The translations under genes were made by a program, and so were the position numbers. The notes under the pieces are model-generated. The model did not search any database. It was not told the DNA's origin and saw only the letters and a list, made by a program, of their open reading frames with translations. From an uncultured Flavobacteriales bacterium (GTDB lineage: Bacteria > Bacteroidota > Bacteroidia > Flavobacteriales_D > Sanyastnellaceae), in contig CASICO010000044.1 of assembly GCA_949373165.1 (NCBI GenBank), forward strand, positions 1 through 49,876: a stretch of DNA of 49,876 bases, read 5' to 3'. Shown in pieces: positions 1 through 10,190 of this stretch (positions within the stretch are counted from its first letter, which is position 1; every line of letters starts with the position of its first letter).

Positions 1-2954
1 ATGAGGTTGCCCAAACTCGCGTCAAATGGCCCCATAACCTCCAATGTCATGGAGTCCGGGATGAACAACGACGCCCCTTCTCTCAGGTCCAATCCTTTGA
101 CGCAGACCAAGCCCCCAGGAACGGTGGACTTGTCTAAAATCAAGTTCACATCGGGCTCAACCCTCACCACTTTGGTTGAATCCAAGGTGATCTGAACCGC
201 CTCCAAGTCGGTCGTCTGAGCAGCCAACCCGTCAGGGTCTAGCCAAATTCGATCGCCATGCAAACCCGAAGTCAATGCACACAATGTGTCCCACACAAAT
301 TCACAAGACCCATCGTCAAAACAAGCCACTTCGTTGAAGTTGGACGCCCGAACATCTGTGCAGCCCTCATACCATCCGTACAATCGGACATCATCGAACC
401 TCCATTCCTCACCTCCATCGTTTTTCGCCCTCACCTCCAATCGAACGGCACCATTTGGCGAAACCAATGGCGTATGCAACCCGCCAAACTGCCCCTGGAC
501 CTCATCCCCTTGCAAACGATGACCTCCGAGGGAATCCCCCTCGGCCGAGACGACAGACACCTGAATATGATCCCCTGCTTCTGTCCCCACACCTTCTGCA
601 TCGACCTGAACGGCCAAACGGCCAAAAACACCCAACTCATTTTGACCATCGATTTCGCGGCTCACCCAACCCAATTCTGAGCCATTCAAATCCACTCCTT
701 TAAAAAAAGCATCTCCCAACTCAACGCCGACACCCCAATAATTGGGCTCCAACTCTGGCCCATCCACACCATCGGTAAAAGCAGCTGGTAAATTCAAACT
801 CCATTCTCCATTGTCCCCAACGGCATCCATCTCGGTCAAACCAGAATACCCGTAGCCTGGCTCAAGAAGGCCATCCGTGATGGCCACCAACCCCACCAAA
901 GCAGCCGCACCATCGGCTCCAAAACTCTCGTACCACAGCTCTGTTCCAGCCATGGAGTCACAGCTGCATCCCGCCCCATCTAGGTTCAGGACTTTAAAGT
1001 GAGCGAATCCATTGCTCGGGTCATTGCAATCGCCTTGTTGACCCGGGTAATTGCACGGCGGTAAGCTGCCATAATTGCACGCAGCTTTGTCTTGACAGGC
1101 ATCGGGCAATTCCTCAACCTCGACTGTCAAAGCAGTTTGCACCGTCAACGTATCTAGGCCATTGGTTACGGTCAAGGTCATGTCATAGACTCCAGGCTCA
1201 AGAACAGACACTGACGACAAAGCACCACAGTCTTCCGTACCCAAGCTGTATTGCAGCAACCCACAAGAATCCACAACCCCGGAATACGCCCCAAACAAGT
1301 CTCCAGCCAAAGCGTACCCACCCGTGCTGGCCGACACAACACCCACACCCAAAATACCCGGGTCGGGCAAAGGCACGGTCGCGCAAGAGCAATACTCGCA
1401 ATCGCCGCTTTCGTCGGTGGCCAAAGGATCAAAGTTGCAGGCAGGCGTGGCACCATCCGTGCAGCCCTCCACCTCCTCGCTATCGCACACCCCGTCTCCA
1501 TCTGTGTCGATGATCACCACCAATCCAGTTCCATCGGTCTGTCCAGAGCATGACTCACAGGCCTGAAGGGCGAACACACAACCAAAGTTGATCTCGGCGC
1601 ACACATCATAGTTGCAAGCAGCCGGGTCCATACACCCCCCCGGAGGCATGCAGGAGCCATTGTCGAATGTCGCAGATGCATCGTAATTCAATGCGCAAGG
1701 GTTGGTGCACCCATAGCACGTGGTCAGGTCGCAATTGCCGTCGTCGATGGTCGCCTCATCGTCATAGTTGCACGCGAGAGAATTCGTACACCCAAGACAA
1801 CTGTAATCACAACTGCCATCGTCCACATTGGCCCAAGCCTGGTAATTGCAAGCCGCACCATCGTCGCAGCCGTTGTATTCACATGACCCGTCATCGACAT
1901 CGGCAGCGGGATCATAATTGTCCGCAACAGGACTAAAATCTCCGTTGACCGTGTCAAAATCGTCGCCATCCGTGCAACCCGCATAAAGACAACTGCCATC
2001 GTCTATCGTCGCTACCGCGAGATAATTGACGGCCGCTTCATCGGTGCACCCCGCGATGTCGCACACCCCGGTCAATGTCCAGTCCAAATCGTAGGTCACA
2101 GGATTGGAGGTCATGCCGCCAGTCGTGGCTCCTGACCAGCCGTTGAACATGGTCAAAGACCATTGCCCTGTACCCTGCAGCGCAAAGGCTCCGGTTAAGT
2201 CAACTGACGCGCTATAGATTCCCGAATTGGCGGTGTTCCAAGAGGCCGGCCAATAGACGTTCAGCTCGTCGGATTCTGAACAGCCTTGGGGCGGCGTATT
2301 GGCATCCCACCCCCCAAACCAAAGGCAAGTAGAATCTGGAGACAACAAGCGCACAACCATATCTGAAGGCACACTGTTTGGATTGGACGTTTCGTTGGTA
2401 AAATCGACCTCAATCTCCAAGAGTGAAGGCCCAGGAAAGCTCGAGCCCAAGAAGCCAATGGGTGTCCCCACCGTATCGGTGGGCAAAACACTCAAGAGCT
2501 GACTCCCCGTGATCTCACAGGCACATCCCGAAACGGGATCTGGCATCACACAAGACCCATCGTCTTCCGCCGCAAATGCATCGTAATTGCAGGCGGCCTC
2601 ATCTGTGCACCCTTCGGCGTCACTGGACAAAAAGCACAAGCCCTCGAGGGACAAGGAGAGCCCAAAACTCACAGGCCCGGATTCCGCGTAACCATTGGCC
2701 ATGGTCACCGACCAGGTGCCCGCACCTTGCAAACCCAATCCCCCCAGGTCAAGCATGGCGGTATACTGATTGTAGTTGGTCTCTGCGGTATTCCAATCTT
2801 CCGGCCAAAGGGCGTTGTCGCCGGCACTGTCGCATCCGTCTGCCGTTACATTGAACCCACCAAAGCTGACGCAATGGCCGTTTGGGTCGGTGATGGTGAC
2901 CAACAAGTCGCTGGCGTCTGGATCATCGGTAGCAGGAAGCAAGTCGGCCCAGTC
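1..2954 (-). CDS. Giant secreted DDGSC-repeat mosaic protein, C-terminal part in window (continues beyond left edge)
   Basis: This reading frame is open on the minus strand from an in-frame TGA at 2955-2957 to the window edge, so the true C-terminus, and any sorting domain, is not visible. From N to C it holds two roughly 130-residue beta-sandwich-like modules (about 2954-2640 and 2510-2060) with a DLxVxIxxP start and a GxGxWxLxxxNG end, resembling proprotein-convertase P domains. Next come at least seven short Cys/Asp repeats of the form C-T-(D/N)-x-x-A-C-N-Y-(D)...DDGSC (about 2060-1400), a PKD/Ig-like stretch (about 1390-1130), and a lectin- or lamin-like module around 1000-360 ending in a DDV strand. 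Such proteins are secreted or surface-anchored in marine Flavobacteriales; Ca binding by the Asp-rich loops is inferred. It is one gene with the next four entries. Specific function unknown. Confidence 0.75.
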
Positions 2955-3009
2955 TCAACGTGACACGTCCACCGCAAAAGGCGTCCCCTCCGCTTCGAAG
3001 CTGAGCGTG

Positions 3010-3237
3010 TCACTGACTCCCCCCCCACTTAGCACGGCCTCCAGCACGGCCTCCGAGCTGCAGCAACCCAATACGCGAGTCGGGGTCAATGCAACCCCCA
3101 TCATCCAAAACAGCCGCCTCATCGTAATTGCACGCCTCTGGGTCCATGCACCCCTCGCAATTCAAATAGAAGGCGTAAGTCAAATCATACTCGACTGAGG
3201 GGCTTTGCCCCCCTGCATTGACGCCTGGACAGACCAA
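3010..3237 (-). CDS. Giant mosaic protein, linker fragment between frame breaks
   Basis: Short frame continuing the giant protein. It contains the end of the first P-domain-like module (V-E-Y-D-L-T-Y-A-F) followed by one CMDPEACNYDE...DDGGC repeat. Upstream it joins the 3180-4868 frame at about 3220-3235, beside a C6 run. Downstream it passes into the frame of the 1-2954 part near 3060, where the sequence continues through a Ser/Gly-rich stretch to an in-frame TGA at 2955-2957. The natural join across both breaks is obvious from the protein sequence, so this is not an independent gene. Confidence 0.7.
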   Translation of the reverse strand: MVCPGVNAGGQSPSVEYDLTYAFYLNCEGCMDPEACNYDEAAVLDDGGCIDPDSRIGLLQLGGRAGGRAKWGGSQ

Positions 3238-4868
3238 TTTCCGGGCGTATTGCCCAAACTGCCTTGTAGGTCAGAGCCAGGCAAAGTGAAACTATACACC
3301 CCATCTGCGTCAGAGTCCCATTCCAATGGCCAGTCAAGCACGTCACCTGTTCCAACAGCGTTTCTGATCACCACAGCTAAATCTGAAGCCCACGAACCCC
3401 CACCTCCACCACTAAAAATCAAAGTAAATTCAATGGAATCAATGGCCGCATTGGTTTCCAACGGTAGGAACATCTCGGCACCAACGTCCCCTCCTGACAA
3501 CGCTCCTGAATATGTACCGGCAACGTCACACGCGGTCGGCTGCCCAATGCAAAACCTGTCGATTCGTTTCCCATCGTATTGACCGGACCCGGCAATGAGC
3601 AATTGATTGTCAACGGAAAGACTGTAATTACCGAAGCCGTAAAGACAACAAATGCCATCGTTCAGGCTATCCGATATAGAGAAAGTGTAACAGCCTTGAC
3701 ACAGCATTATGGTATCCAGAACAGGAGTGACAATGCCATTGGTATATGGCCCACCACTGGCAACAGAATCTCCCGCTTCATTTTCGATGAACCAGGTGAT
3801 CTCAGCACCGTAATTGTCTGGATTTATAGTGACCACGACCTCATGCCCTTCGTCTCCCTCGCAGTCGCAGTCTCCTGCGGGGATGTCCGCACATCCACAT
3901 TCGTAGATGGCGCCAAGACCGTTGCAAATGCCACAGGCATCCAAGGTCCCAATGCACTCGTCGACATCGTCACAGGTACCGTCGTTGTCGTCGTCTGCCG
4001 AGCAAGTTCCGCCACACTCTCCGAGGGCGTCTAATTGATTCCCGTTGCAATCGCAGTCTCCTTCGGAGATGACCACACATCCACATTCGTAGATGGCTCC
4101 GGGTCCATCGCAAACTCCGCAGGCATCGTCAACTTGGCAAGATCCATCGTCGTCTGTGGCCAGCGGGTTGAAGTTGCACGCCAATTCATCTTGACAGCCC
4201 GCCACCTCTTGCTCGTCACAAACACCATCTTCATCCGCATCGTTGATGCAAACGCCATCACAATCCACAACGTCATCCAGATATTCGCAGGCTGGATTTA
4301 TGGATTCTCCAACACAATCCCCACCAATGGGAAGGTTAACCGTCAAAGGGTTTGCGTTGTCTCCATCCGGGAAGACTTGGATGTACATGTTTCCGGTCAC
4401 GTCACCATCTGTGGTGAATTGACCGAGCAAAACAGTGCCATCCTCAGACGGTGTTCCATTGGCGTCTCCATTGAGCACGTACCAAATACCCCCCACTTCA
4501 TCGTCCATGACAATGCTCCCTCCAAGTGCGCCGTTGCCGGGGTCAAAAATGTTGGCCCACGATTGGTCTGGCGACTCCAAGGTCTCAGCGGCACTTTCTC
4601 CATTGCTGGCGTTGGCAGGACCATCTAAACCAATGGTGACCCAACTGTCAAAGGCCAAATTCGGATAGTTCCCCAGCAAGAGGGGATTTACATTTTCAGG
4701 CGTCACGCCACCGAGGATGTGCTGGTAAAACGAAGTCGTCGTCCCGATGGCCATGGGATTATTGATGTCGCCAGAAACAGCGGTCACGAAATCAGATGCG
4801 CTCTCTGTATGCAGTAAGATTTGATAGGTGGTCTGACCTGCGAGCTCGCCTTCCGTGTGCTCGGCCAC
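3180..4868 (-). CDS. Giant mosaic protein, central part (shared module, Cys-rich repeats, GDGICC module, P-domain-like module)
   Basis: This is the longest uninterrupted piece of the giant protein; its frame is open upstream to about 4905, where it joins the preceding part. Modules in order are: (1) about 190 residues (4868-4320) clearly paralogous to a module at 49570-49020, with matching 'TTY', 'YDSWVT(V/I)G(I/L)D' and 'QLTTDG' stretches; (2) MopE-like Cys/Asp repeats with DEDGVCD, DDGSC and D-A-C-G-(I/V)-C-(N/D)-G motifs (about 4290-3880); (3) a GCYTFSISDSLNDGICC module (about 3830-3560) that recurs in Bacteroidota surface proteins; (4) the first P-domain-like beta-sandwich (about 3550-3220). 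The frame ends by shifting near 3225. Extracellular; role not recognised. Confidence 0.8.
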   Translation of the reverse strand: MAEHTEGELAGQTTYQILLHTESASDFVTAVSGDINNPMAIGTTTSFYQHILGGVTPENVNPLLLGNYPNLAFDSWVTIGLDGPANASNGESAAETLESPDQSWANIFDPGNGALGGSIVMDDEVGGIWYVLNGDANGTPSEDGTVLLGQFTTDGDVTGNMYIQVFPDGDNANPLTVNLPIGGDCVGESINPACEYLDDVVDCDGVCINDADEDGVCDEQEVAGCQDELACNFNPLATDDDGSCQVDDACGVCDGPGAIYECGCVVISEGDCDCNGNQLDALGECGGTCSADDDNDGTCDDVDECIGTLDACGICNGLGAIYECGCADIPAGDCDCEGDEGHEVVVTINPDNYGAEITWFIENEAGDSVASGGPYTNGIVTPVLDTIMLCQGCYTFSISDSLNDGICCLYGFGNYSLSVDNQLLIAGSGQYDGKRIDRFCIGQPTACDVAGTYSGALSGGDVGAEMFLPLETNAAIDSIEFTLIFSGGGGGSWASDLAVVIRNAVGTGDVLDWPLEWDSDADGVYSFTLPGSDLQGSLGNTPGNWSVQASMQGGKAPQSSMI

Positions 4869-4873
4869 CGTTC

Positions 4874-5396
4874 TCAGCTCCAGACAATAACCCTCTCCAC
4901 AACTGGAGGAGTGTAGGGCAAGGCGTTCGCGTCGTAGTTGCAGGCGTCTTCATCATCACAACCCACCTCTTCCGTATCGTCACAAATGCCGTTGTTGTTG
5001 ACATCTGCACTGCAGTTGCCACCGCAAACTCCAATGGCATCTTCCACATTGCCATCGCAATCGCATGCCCCTTGGGCAATCTCGTCACAGCCGCAAGCGT
5101 AAACGGCGCCAGGGCCATTGCATGCCCCGCAGGCATCCAAGGTCCCTATGCAATCGTCGTCGTCGGTCGCAGATGCCGTCATTGTCGGCATCAGTCATGC
5201 AATCACCATTGCATGCACCAATCGCGTCTTCATTCCCCACACAAGAATCGATGTCGTCGCAGACTCCGTCAGCATCCGCATCAATCAGACAGGCACCACC
5301 ACAATCACCCACAACATCCTCATAGAGGCATTCCACCGCACCTGCATCCTTCGTAATTGCAGGCGTAAACATCCACACAATTGTCACTTTCATCAC
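4874..5396 (-). CDS. Giant mosaic protein, N-terminal Cys-rich repeat part (two overlapping frames)
   Basis: Two overlapping frames, 5085-5396 and 4874-5191, together encode a continuous run of Asp/Cys-rich repeats: VVGDCGGACLIDADADGVCDD, then ACNGDC..DADNDGICD, then DACGACNGPGAVYACGCDE, ACDCDGN and DACNYDANA. The frames swap at about 5165, inside a GATGACGACGACGA-like stretch. They swap again with the next part at about 4905 (within DANALPY), and near 5340 and 5390 with the upstream part. Repeat spacing of about 25 to 30 residues and the DxDxDGxCD loops suggest calcium-binding thrombospondin type 3-like repeats. Same gene as the neighbouring entries. Confidence 0.7.
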
Positions 5397-6060
5397 AAAA
5401 GACCATCACTGTCGATATCTCCACAGCCGAGAACCATAAAATCTTCAGCCGCCAATCTTTCCTTGCCTTGGTCACAAGACATCTCGAGTTTCACATCAAC
5501 GCTATCAGCCGAGGCCTCTATAGATGCAGAAAACTGTGAAAAGGAATTGCTCAATGTATCCAATTCAGAGCCCACCAACTCGATTAAAGGATCACCCCAA
5601 ATTTCGCTGCCCGAAACCCGCGCATAAACCCTAAAGTAATCATCGTCCTCATAACCCTCATTTCCTCCGTCGTTTGCCGCTAACTTGACTGCAACGGTGA
5701 GGTTCAATGGCGCTGCTTCCACTGAAATGTTTTGCTTTAAAATAAAACCTGGCTCGACCAGCACAGAAACGTGGCTCATGTTCCTGCCAACCAAAACAGC
5801 CCCATCGTATCCAGAATAATTGGCGACCTGGCTCTGCGCGGTGCGGCATCAATTCCAAAGTCACCTGTTGCTCCTGCCTCGTTCCAAAATGCCCCAGTAT
5901 GCTTTCCCGTTGTTTCCCGATGCGAATGGGGTGGCGGGAATCAAATGTATAGGAACCGTTATCGTCGAGCTCGAAGGTCTCGTGGAAGAGGACCACGTCT
6001 TGTGCTTGGCTGAACCCTGCTGAAAGCAGAGCCGCAAAAAAAGAGGAGCGGTCGCAAAAG
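5393..6060 (-). CDS. Giant mosaic protein, N-terminus with signal peptide and lamin/adhesin-like module
   Basis: Frames 5658-5996 and 5393-5794 form the N-terminus. A hydrophobic stretch (about 6055-6005, F-F-A-A-L-L-S-A-G-F) ends in S-Q-A-Q-D and is a likely signal peptide, followed by the 'V-x-x-x-E-T-F-E' start typical of Bacteroidota adhesin or nuclease-associated modules. It continues into a beta-rich domain with YEDDDYF and ends in EDFMVLGCGD. The frame breaks near 5885 and again near 5850. No ATG is visible in frame upstream; a further indel in the T7 run of the signal peptide may hide it, so the start (6060 given) is approximate. The next gene upstream on this strand ends at 6249. Confidence 0.6.
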
Positions 6061-6184
6061 CGACCCAGCGATATGTGGCAAGGGCAAAGGCAAGTTCTAC
6101 GGCGATGGGTAGTCTCTAAAATTACCCTGCCCCCCTCCGTTATACACCAAGACTTAAGCCAGTTAAAACCCGTCTCTGACTATG

Positions 6185-6209
6185 CATTACACGACAAACG
6201 AGTGTAATG
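6185..6209. other. Inverted repeat between ABC exporter and giant-protein gene
   Basis: A perfect 8-bp inverted repeat CATTACAC / GTGTAATG with a 9-base loop lies between the end of the exporter gene (6249) and the start of the giant-protein gene. It is not followed by a T run on either strand, so an intrinsic terminator is uncertain; an operator is equally possible. Confidence 0.35.
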
Positions 6210-6248
6210 TGTAAAGCAGAAGCGGCAATGAAGCTGACTTTTCAAGAA

Positions 6249-8028
6249 TTAACTGTTGACATCGAATTGCAGCTCGAAAAGCCGGCTGTAGGCGCCTTTC
6301 AGGGCCAGTAAATCACCGTGGGCGCCTTGCTCGACTATCGCACCCGAATCCAAAACAATAATGTTGTCGGCGTCTCGAATCGTCGACAACCTGTGGGCTA
6401 CCAAAACACTGGTCCGGCCCTTTGTTAGCCGCTCCGTTGCCGCTTGTATCAGAACCTCACTCTCTGGATCGATGCTGCTCGTCGCTTCGTCTAAAACCAA
6501 AATTCCAGGCTGTTGAGCATACGCACGAACAAAGGCAATCAACTGTCGTTGCCCCGTGCTCAACATCACCCCCCTCTCCTTGACATCATAAGCCAACCCG
6601 CCCGGCAAACGGGCGACCAAAGACTGAACCCCCAACCGCACGAACCGCCTCCTCTACCCTTTGGGTAGAAATCGCAGGGTCATACAAGGTGATGTTGTCT
6701 TCCAAAGAACCGGTAAACAAGAAAACATCTTGAAGCACAACGCCGATAGAGGAACGCAACTGATCGAGCGGAATGTCACGAATGTCGCATCCATCGATGG
6801 TGATCCGGCCCTTCTGAAATTCATAAAGCCGACTGAGAAGATTGATGATGCTCGACTTCCCTGCACCCGTCGCCCCCACAAATGCCACCCGGTCTCCAGC
6901 ATTGACCTCGAAACTCACCCCGCGCAAAACCCACTCCTCTTCTTGGTAGGCAAACCAGACATCTTCAAAGACAATGTGCCCTTTCAAACGGCTGTGCCAT
7001 TTCCTGTGCATCCAACGGTTCAGGCTCGGGCATCCTTTCGTCCATGTCCAACAAATGAAACACCCGACTGGCATTGACAATGCCCATTTGCAGCACGTTG
7101 AATCGATCCGCTAGTTGGCGAATCGGACGATAAAGCATGAAAACGTACAAAATGAACTGCAATACCACACCCAGCGTCATTTGACCGCTGGCCACACCAT
7201 CTACACCCAGCCAAAGAAGCAAAGCACCACACTGGTGGCAGACAGCATCTCTACAATGGGGAAGAAAATGGAGAATGCCCAGATTGACCGGATGTTGGCC
7301 GCGCGGTGGGCTTCGTTCAGGACATCAAACTTTCCGCTTTCCGCCTCTTCCCGACCAAATGCCTGAATGATGTTCATCCCGGTCACATGCTCCTGCACAA
7401 AGACATTGATTTTCGCCACCTCATTCCGAACGCTTACAAAGGCCTTCTTGATCGCTTTCTGAAACACCCGCGTGGCCACCAGCAAAACCGTGAATGGGGA
7501 GCAAGACAAACAAAGTCAGCTTTACATCAATCCACAGCATGGCCACCACAACCACAACCAATTTCAAGATGTCGCCAACGGCATTGAGCAAACCATTGCT
7601 GAACACGTCCGCAATCCCATCCACATCGCTGATGTGTCGCGTGACCAATTGTCCAACTGGCGTCTGATCGAAGTACTTCAGGCGAAACCGAGAAACGTGC
7701 CGGAACAAAGACGACCGCAAATCAAGGGTCACACTCTGGGCCACCCAATTCGCCCAATAGGTTTGCCAGAATTGAAGCAATGCTTCCAAGACAATCAACC
7801 CCACCACCATCAAGAAAATGGTCAAAAGCCCTTCTCCATCTCCTTTGGCGATGTGATCGTCGAGTGCAAGACGTACCAAATACGGGCGAATCCAACTCAC
7901 ACACGCCAAAATCAAGACCAGCAAGCCGGTCATCAAAAAAACGTTTCCGGTACGGCGCCACTTGACCCAAAATGCGGCGAAGCACTTGGGCGTCAAAAAT
8001 GGTTGCCTGTGGTTTTGGGAGCGCTCAC
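6249..8028 (-). CDS. ABC exporter half-transporter (fused membrane and ATPase domains), frame-broken
   Basis: Roughly 590-residue MsbA/MdlB-type exporter, expected to work as a dimer in the inner membrane. The membrane half lies in frames 7421-8028, 7201-7509 and 6965-7222 (residues such as YFDQTPVGQLVTRHISDVDG and the EHVTGMNIIQAFGREE coupling region). The ATPase half lies in 6586-7080 and 6249-6641, with Walker A GATGAGKSS, Q-loop VLQDVFLF, signature LSTGQRQ, Walker B ILVLDEATSSID and H-loop VAHRLST. The GTG start at 8028 is supported by a GTGA overlap with the truA stop. At least six frame breaks are present; several are explained by one extra base in a run (A7 at 7935-7941, G4 at 7496-7499, C5 at 6629-6633). 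All key motifs survive, so the gene is probably intact in the organism. Substrate unknown; lipid or drug export is typical. Confidence 0.88.
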
Positions 8029-8789
8029 GCGATGAAAGGATAGTCGATGCGCGAAAGGTACAGGCCACAGGCTGCCGCAGACATTCCTGCGCGACTTCGG
8101 TCCTTAGAATGCAAAACATCCTCGACCATACCTGGGAGCCATCCGACCTCGGCCCACATCCACCAAAGTCCCCACAAACAGCCCTCACCATGTTTGCGTA
8201 AAAATCGGTCGGCCGAAATGTCAAAACGCAGCCTGTGCTCCGCCACCTGCTGCCATTGGGCATGACGAACGTCGCAAATGGTGGTTTTTTGGAGGCTTCC
8301 AACCTTGCAAAAGGCTTTGAAATCGGTCTTCTGAACCAAACACTTCGCCCCTTCGTTCATCGCCTCGATGTTCAAGTCTTGATAAATCCGAGTGCTCCGT
8401 CCTTCCAGAAATGGGTCCTTGGCCGTGTTGGATCCAATACGTGTATCCGCGTTCCTGAGCGGTGAATCTCGCATGGTCCCGGTCTCCAACATCAAAAATG
8501 CGTCGAATTCCAACGTCATCAGGAAGCATGCCATTGAGCTTCCACGTCAATTGATCGTAATCCTTGAATCTAGAACCGAACTGACCGTGCCATTCAAAAT
8601 GGGCATAAAAGACAGAGGCATTGCACCCCTGTAATCCGTTCGGCCACAGCCTACCCAACAATCGTCCGCTCCCCCATCAACTCGGAAAGCGCCTCTTCCA
8701 TCACCTGCCTGCACCGAAATGGACTCAGGTTGCCGCTGCCATCCGTGGTAGGCAGAGCCATTGTAGCTCAATTCAATAAAGCAGCGCAA
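8025..8789 (-). CDS. truA: tRNA pseudouridine(38-40) synthase TruA, frame-broken
   Basis: Fragments 8547-8789, 8221-8661 and 8025-8534 together give a TruA of normal length. Seen are the start IELSYNGSAYHGWQRQ, the catalytic GRTD segment (the Asp is the family nucleophile), RFTAQERGYTYWI, and the end DRSRAGMSAAACGLYLSRIDYP. TruA modifies U38-U40 in the anticodon arm of tRNAs. A TTG start at 8789 is preceded by an AGGGGA ribosome-binding site; no ATG is nearby. The stop overlaps the exporter's GTG. Frame breaks around 8620-8700 and 8120-8200 mostly correspond to single extra bases (for example GTTTGTGG for GTTGTGG and CCCAGG for CCAGG). It lies in an operon with the upstream aminotransferase-fold gene (14-base gap). 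Confidence 0.88.
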
Positions 8790-8803
8790 CTTCCCCTGTT
8801 CAA

Positions 8804-10151
8804 TCAGGCCCAGTCGGCGATGCCCTCGCCCACGTACTCACCCGCTTCAAGGCGGGTCTTGACCTTCTTGAAGGTCTCAATCGTGTAACTCACATCCTCG
8901 AGGTTGTGAACTGCCGTTGGAATCAAACGCAACATAATGACATCCTTCGGCACCACCGGATAAACCACAATGGAACAGAAAATGCCGTGATTTTCACGCA
9001 GATCAAAGGTCAAATTCGTGGCCTCACCAAGTCCTCCTTGCAAGAAAACTGGCGTAACACAACTGTTCGTCGCTCCGATGTTGAAACCGGACTCACGCAA
9101 TCCCTCTTGAAGAGCGCTGGCCACTTTCCATAAGTTCTCCTTGTGCTCTGGCTGAGTGGACATCATCTCCAAACGCTTCAATGCACCGATGACAATCGGC
9201 ATCGGCAGCGACTTGGCAAACGTTTGAGAGCGCATATTGTAACGCAAATAATCCACCACATCCTCTGGCCCCGCCACAAAACGCACCAATGGTGGCCATG
9301 GCCTTGGCGAAAGTGCCGAAATAAACGTCGATGTCGTCGTTGACACCTTGCTCGTCCCCGGCACCACGGCCATTTTCTCCAACCGTTCCGAAGCCATGCG
9401 CATCGTCAACGAACAAGCGGAATCCATATTCCTTCTTGTAACTCACAATTTCTTTGAGCTTGCCTTGGTCTCCAGCCATGCCGAAGACCCCTTCGGTGAC
9501 CACCAAAATGCCACCACCCGATTGCGCCGTCAAGGCTTTGGCACGGTCCAACTGCTTTACGAAGCTGTCCATGTCGTTGTGCGTGAAGACAAAACGTTTG
9601 CCCTGATGAAGGCGAACGCCATCGATCATGCAGGCATGGCTCTCGCTGTCGTAAACAATCACATCGTGACGGTTCACCAATGCCTCAATGGCACTTTGAC
9701 ACCCTTGGTACCCATAGTTGAGAAGGAAAGCATCCTCCTTTTGCATGAACTGCGCAAGCTTTTGCTCGAGTTCCTCATGGGACTTGGTTTGTCCACTCAT
9801 GATGCGCGCGCCCATGGGATAACCCATCCCCCATTCCTTGGCGGCGACGGCATCTGCCTCGCGAACCTCTGGATGGTTGGCCAAGCCGAGATAATTATTG
9901 ATGCTCCACACCAAAACCTCTTTGCCCCTGAACATCATCCGATTGGAGATGTCGCCTTCGAGCTTCGGGAAGGTGAAGTAGCCATGAGTATCCTTGGCGT
10001 GCTGGCCTAGGGGTCCGCGGTTTCCGCGGATGCGGTCGAATATGTCCAAAACGTGCGTGTTTCGTTGAAAAATCGAAGAGGCAAAGTTATCGTATCCGGA
10101 GTTGGTGTTTGCCCTTTGTTCAACAAGTGTTGGCAGTTCCATTCTGTTCAT
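8804..10151 (-). CDS. spt: Alpha-oxoamine synthase, probable serine palmitoyltransferase, one frameshift
   Basis: PLP-dependent family II enzyme of about 445 residues that condenses an amino acid with an acyl-CoA. Serine palmitoyltransferase, the first step of sphingolipid synthesis, is the likeliest role in Bacteroidota; KBL or BioF are alternatives. Motifs are SINNYLGL, ARIMSGQTKSHEELE, DSESHACMIDG (His stacking on PLP), VDDAHGFG (Asp binding the pyridine N) and GTFAKAMATIGAF with the Schiff-base Lys near residue 283. The frame breaks directly after IGAF, at the A4 run 9278-9281: removing one base gives a seamless VAGPEDVVDYLRYNM continuation in frame 8804-9427. Start ATG at 10151 (10142 also possible); divergent from bamD with a 39-base gap. 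Confidence 0.85.
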
Positions 10152-10190
10152 AAGCCCTTAAACCACGCAAACACCTCTATTTTCGCCGTC

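Noticed and set aside
1400..2060. Regularly spaced short DNA repeats resembling a CRISPR array
   Set aside because: The repeats code in frame for CNY-D...DDGSC units and vary at third bases; spacing is protein-driven and there are no cas genes.
3205..5627. Several long plus-strand reading frames opposite the giant protein (for example 4035-4628 and 4796-5356)
   Set aside because: They mirror the Asp/Cys-rich minus-strand repeats, lack domains and signal motifs, and the minus strand gives coherent repeat proteins.
6249..8028. Programmed frameshifting or true pseudogene in the ABC exporter
   Set aside because: Breaks are multiple and mostly at different short runs, with all ATPase motifs intact, which fits sequencing error better than either.
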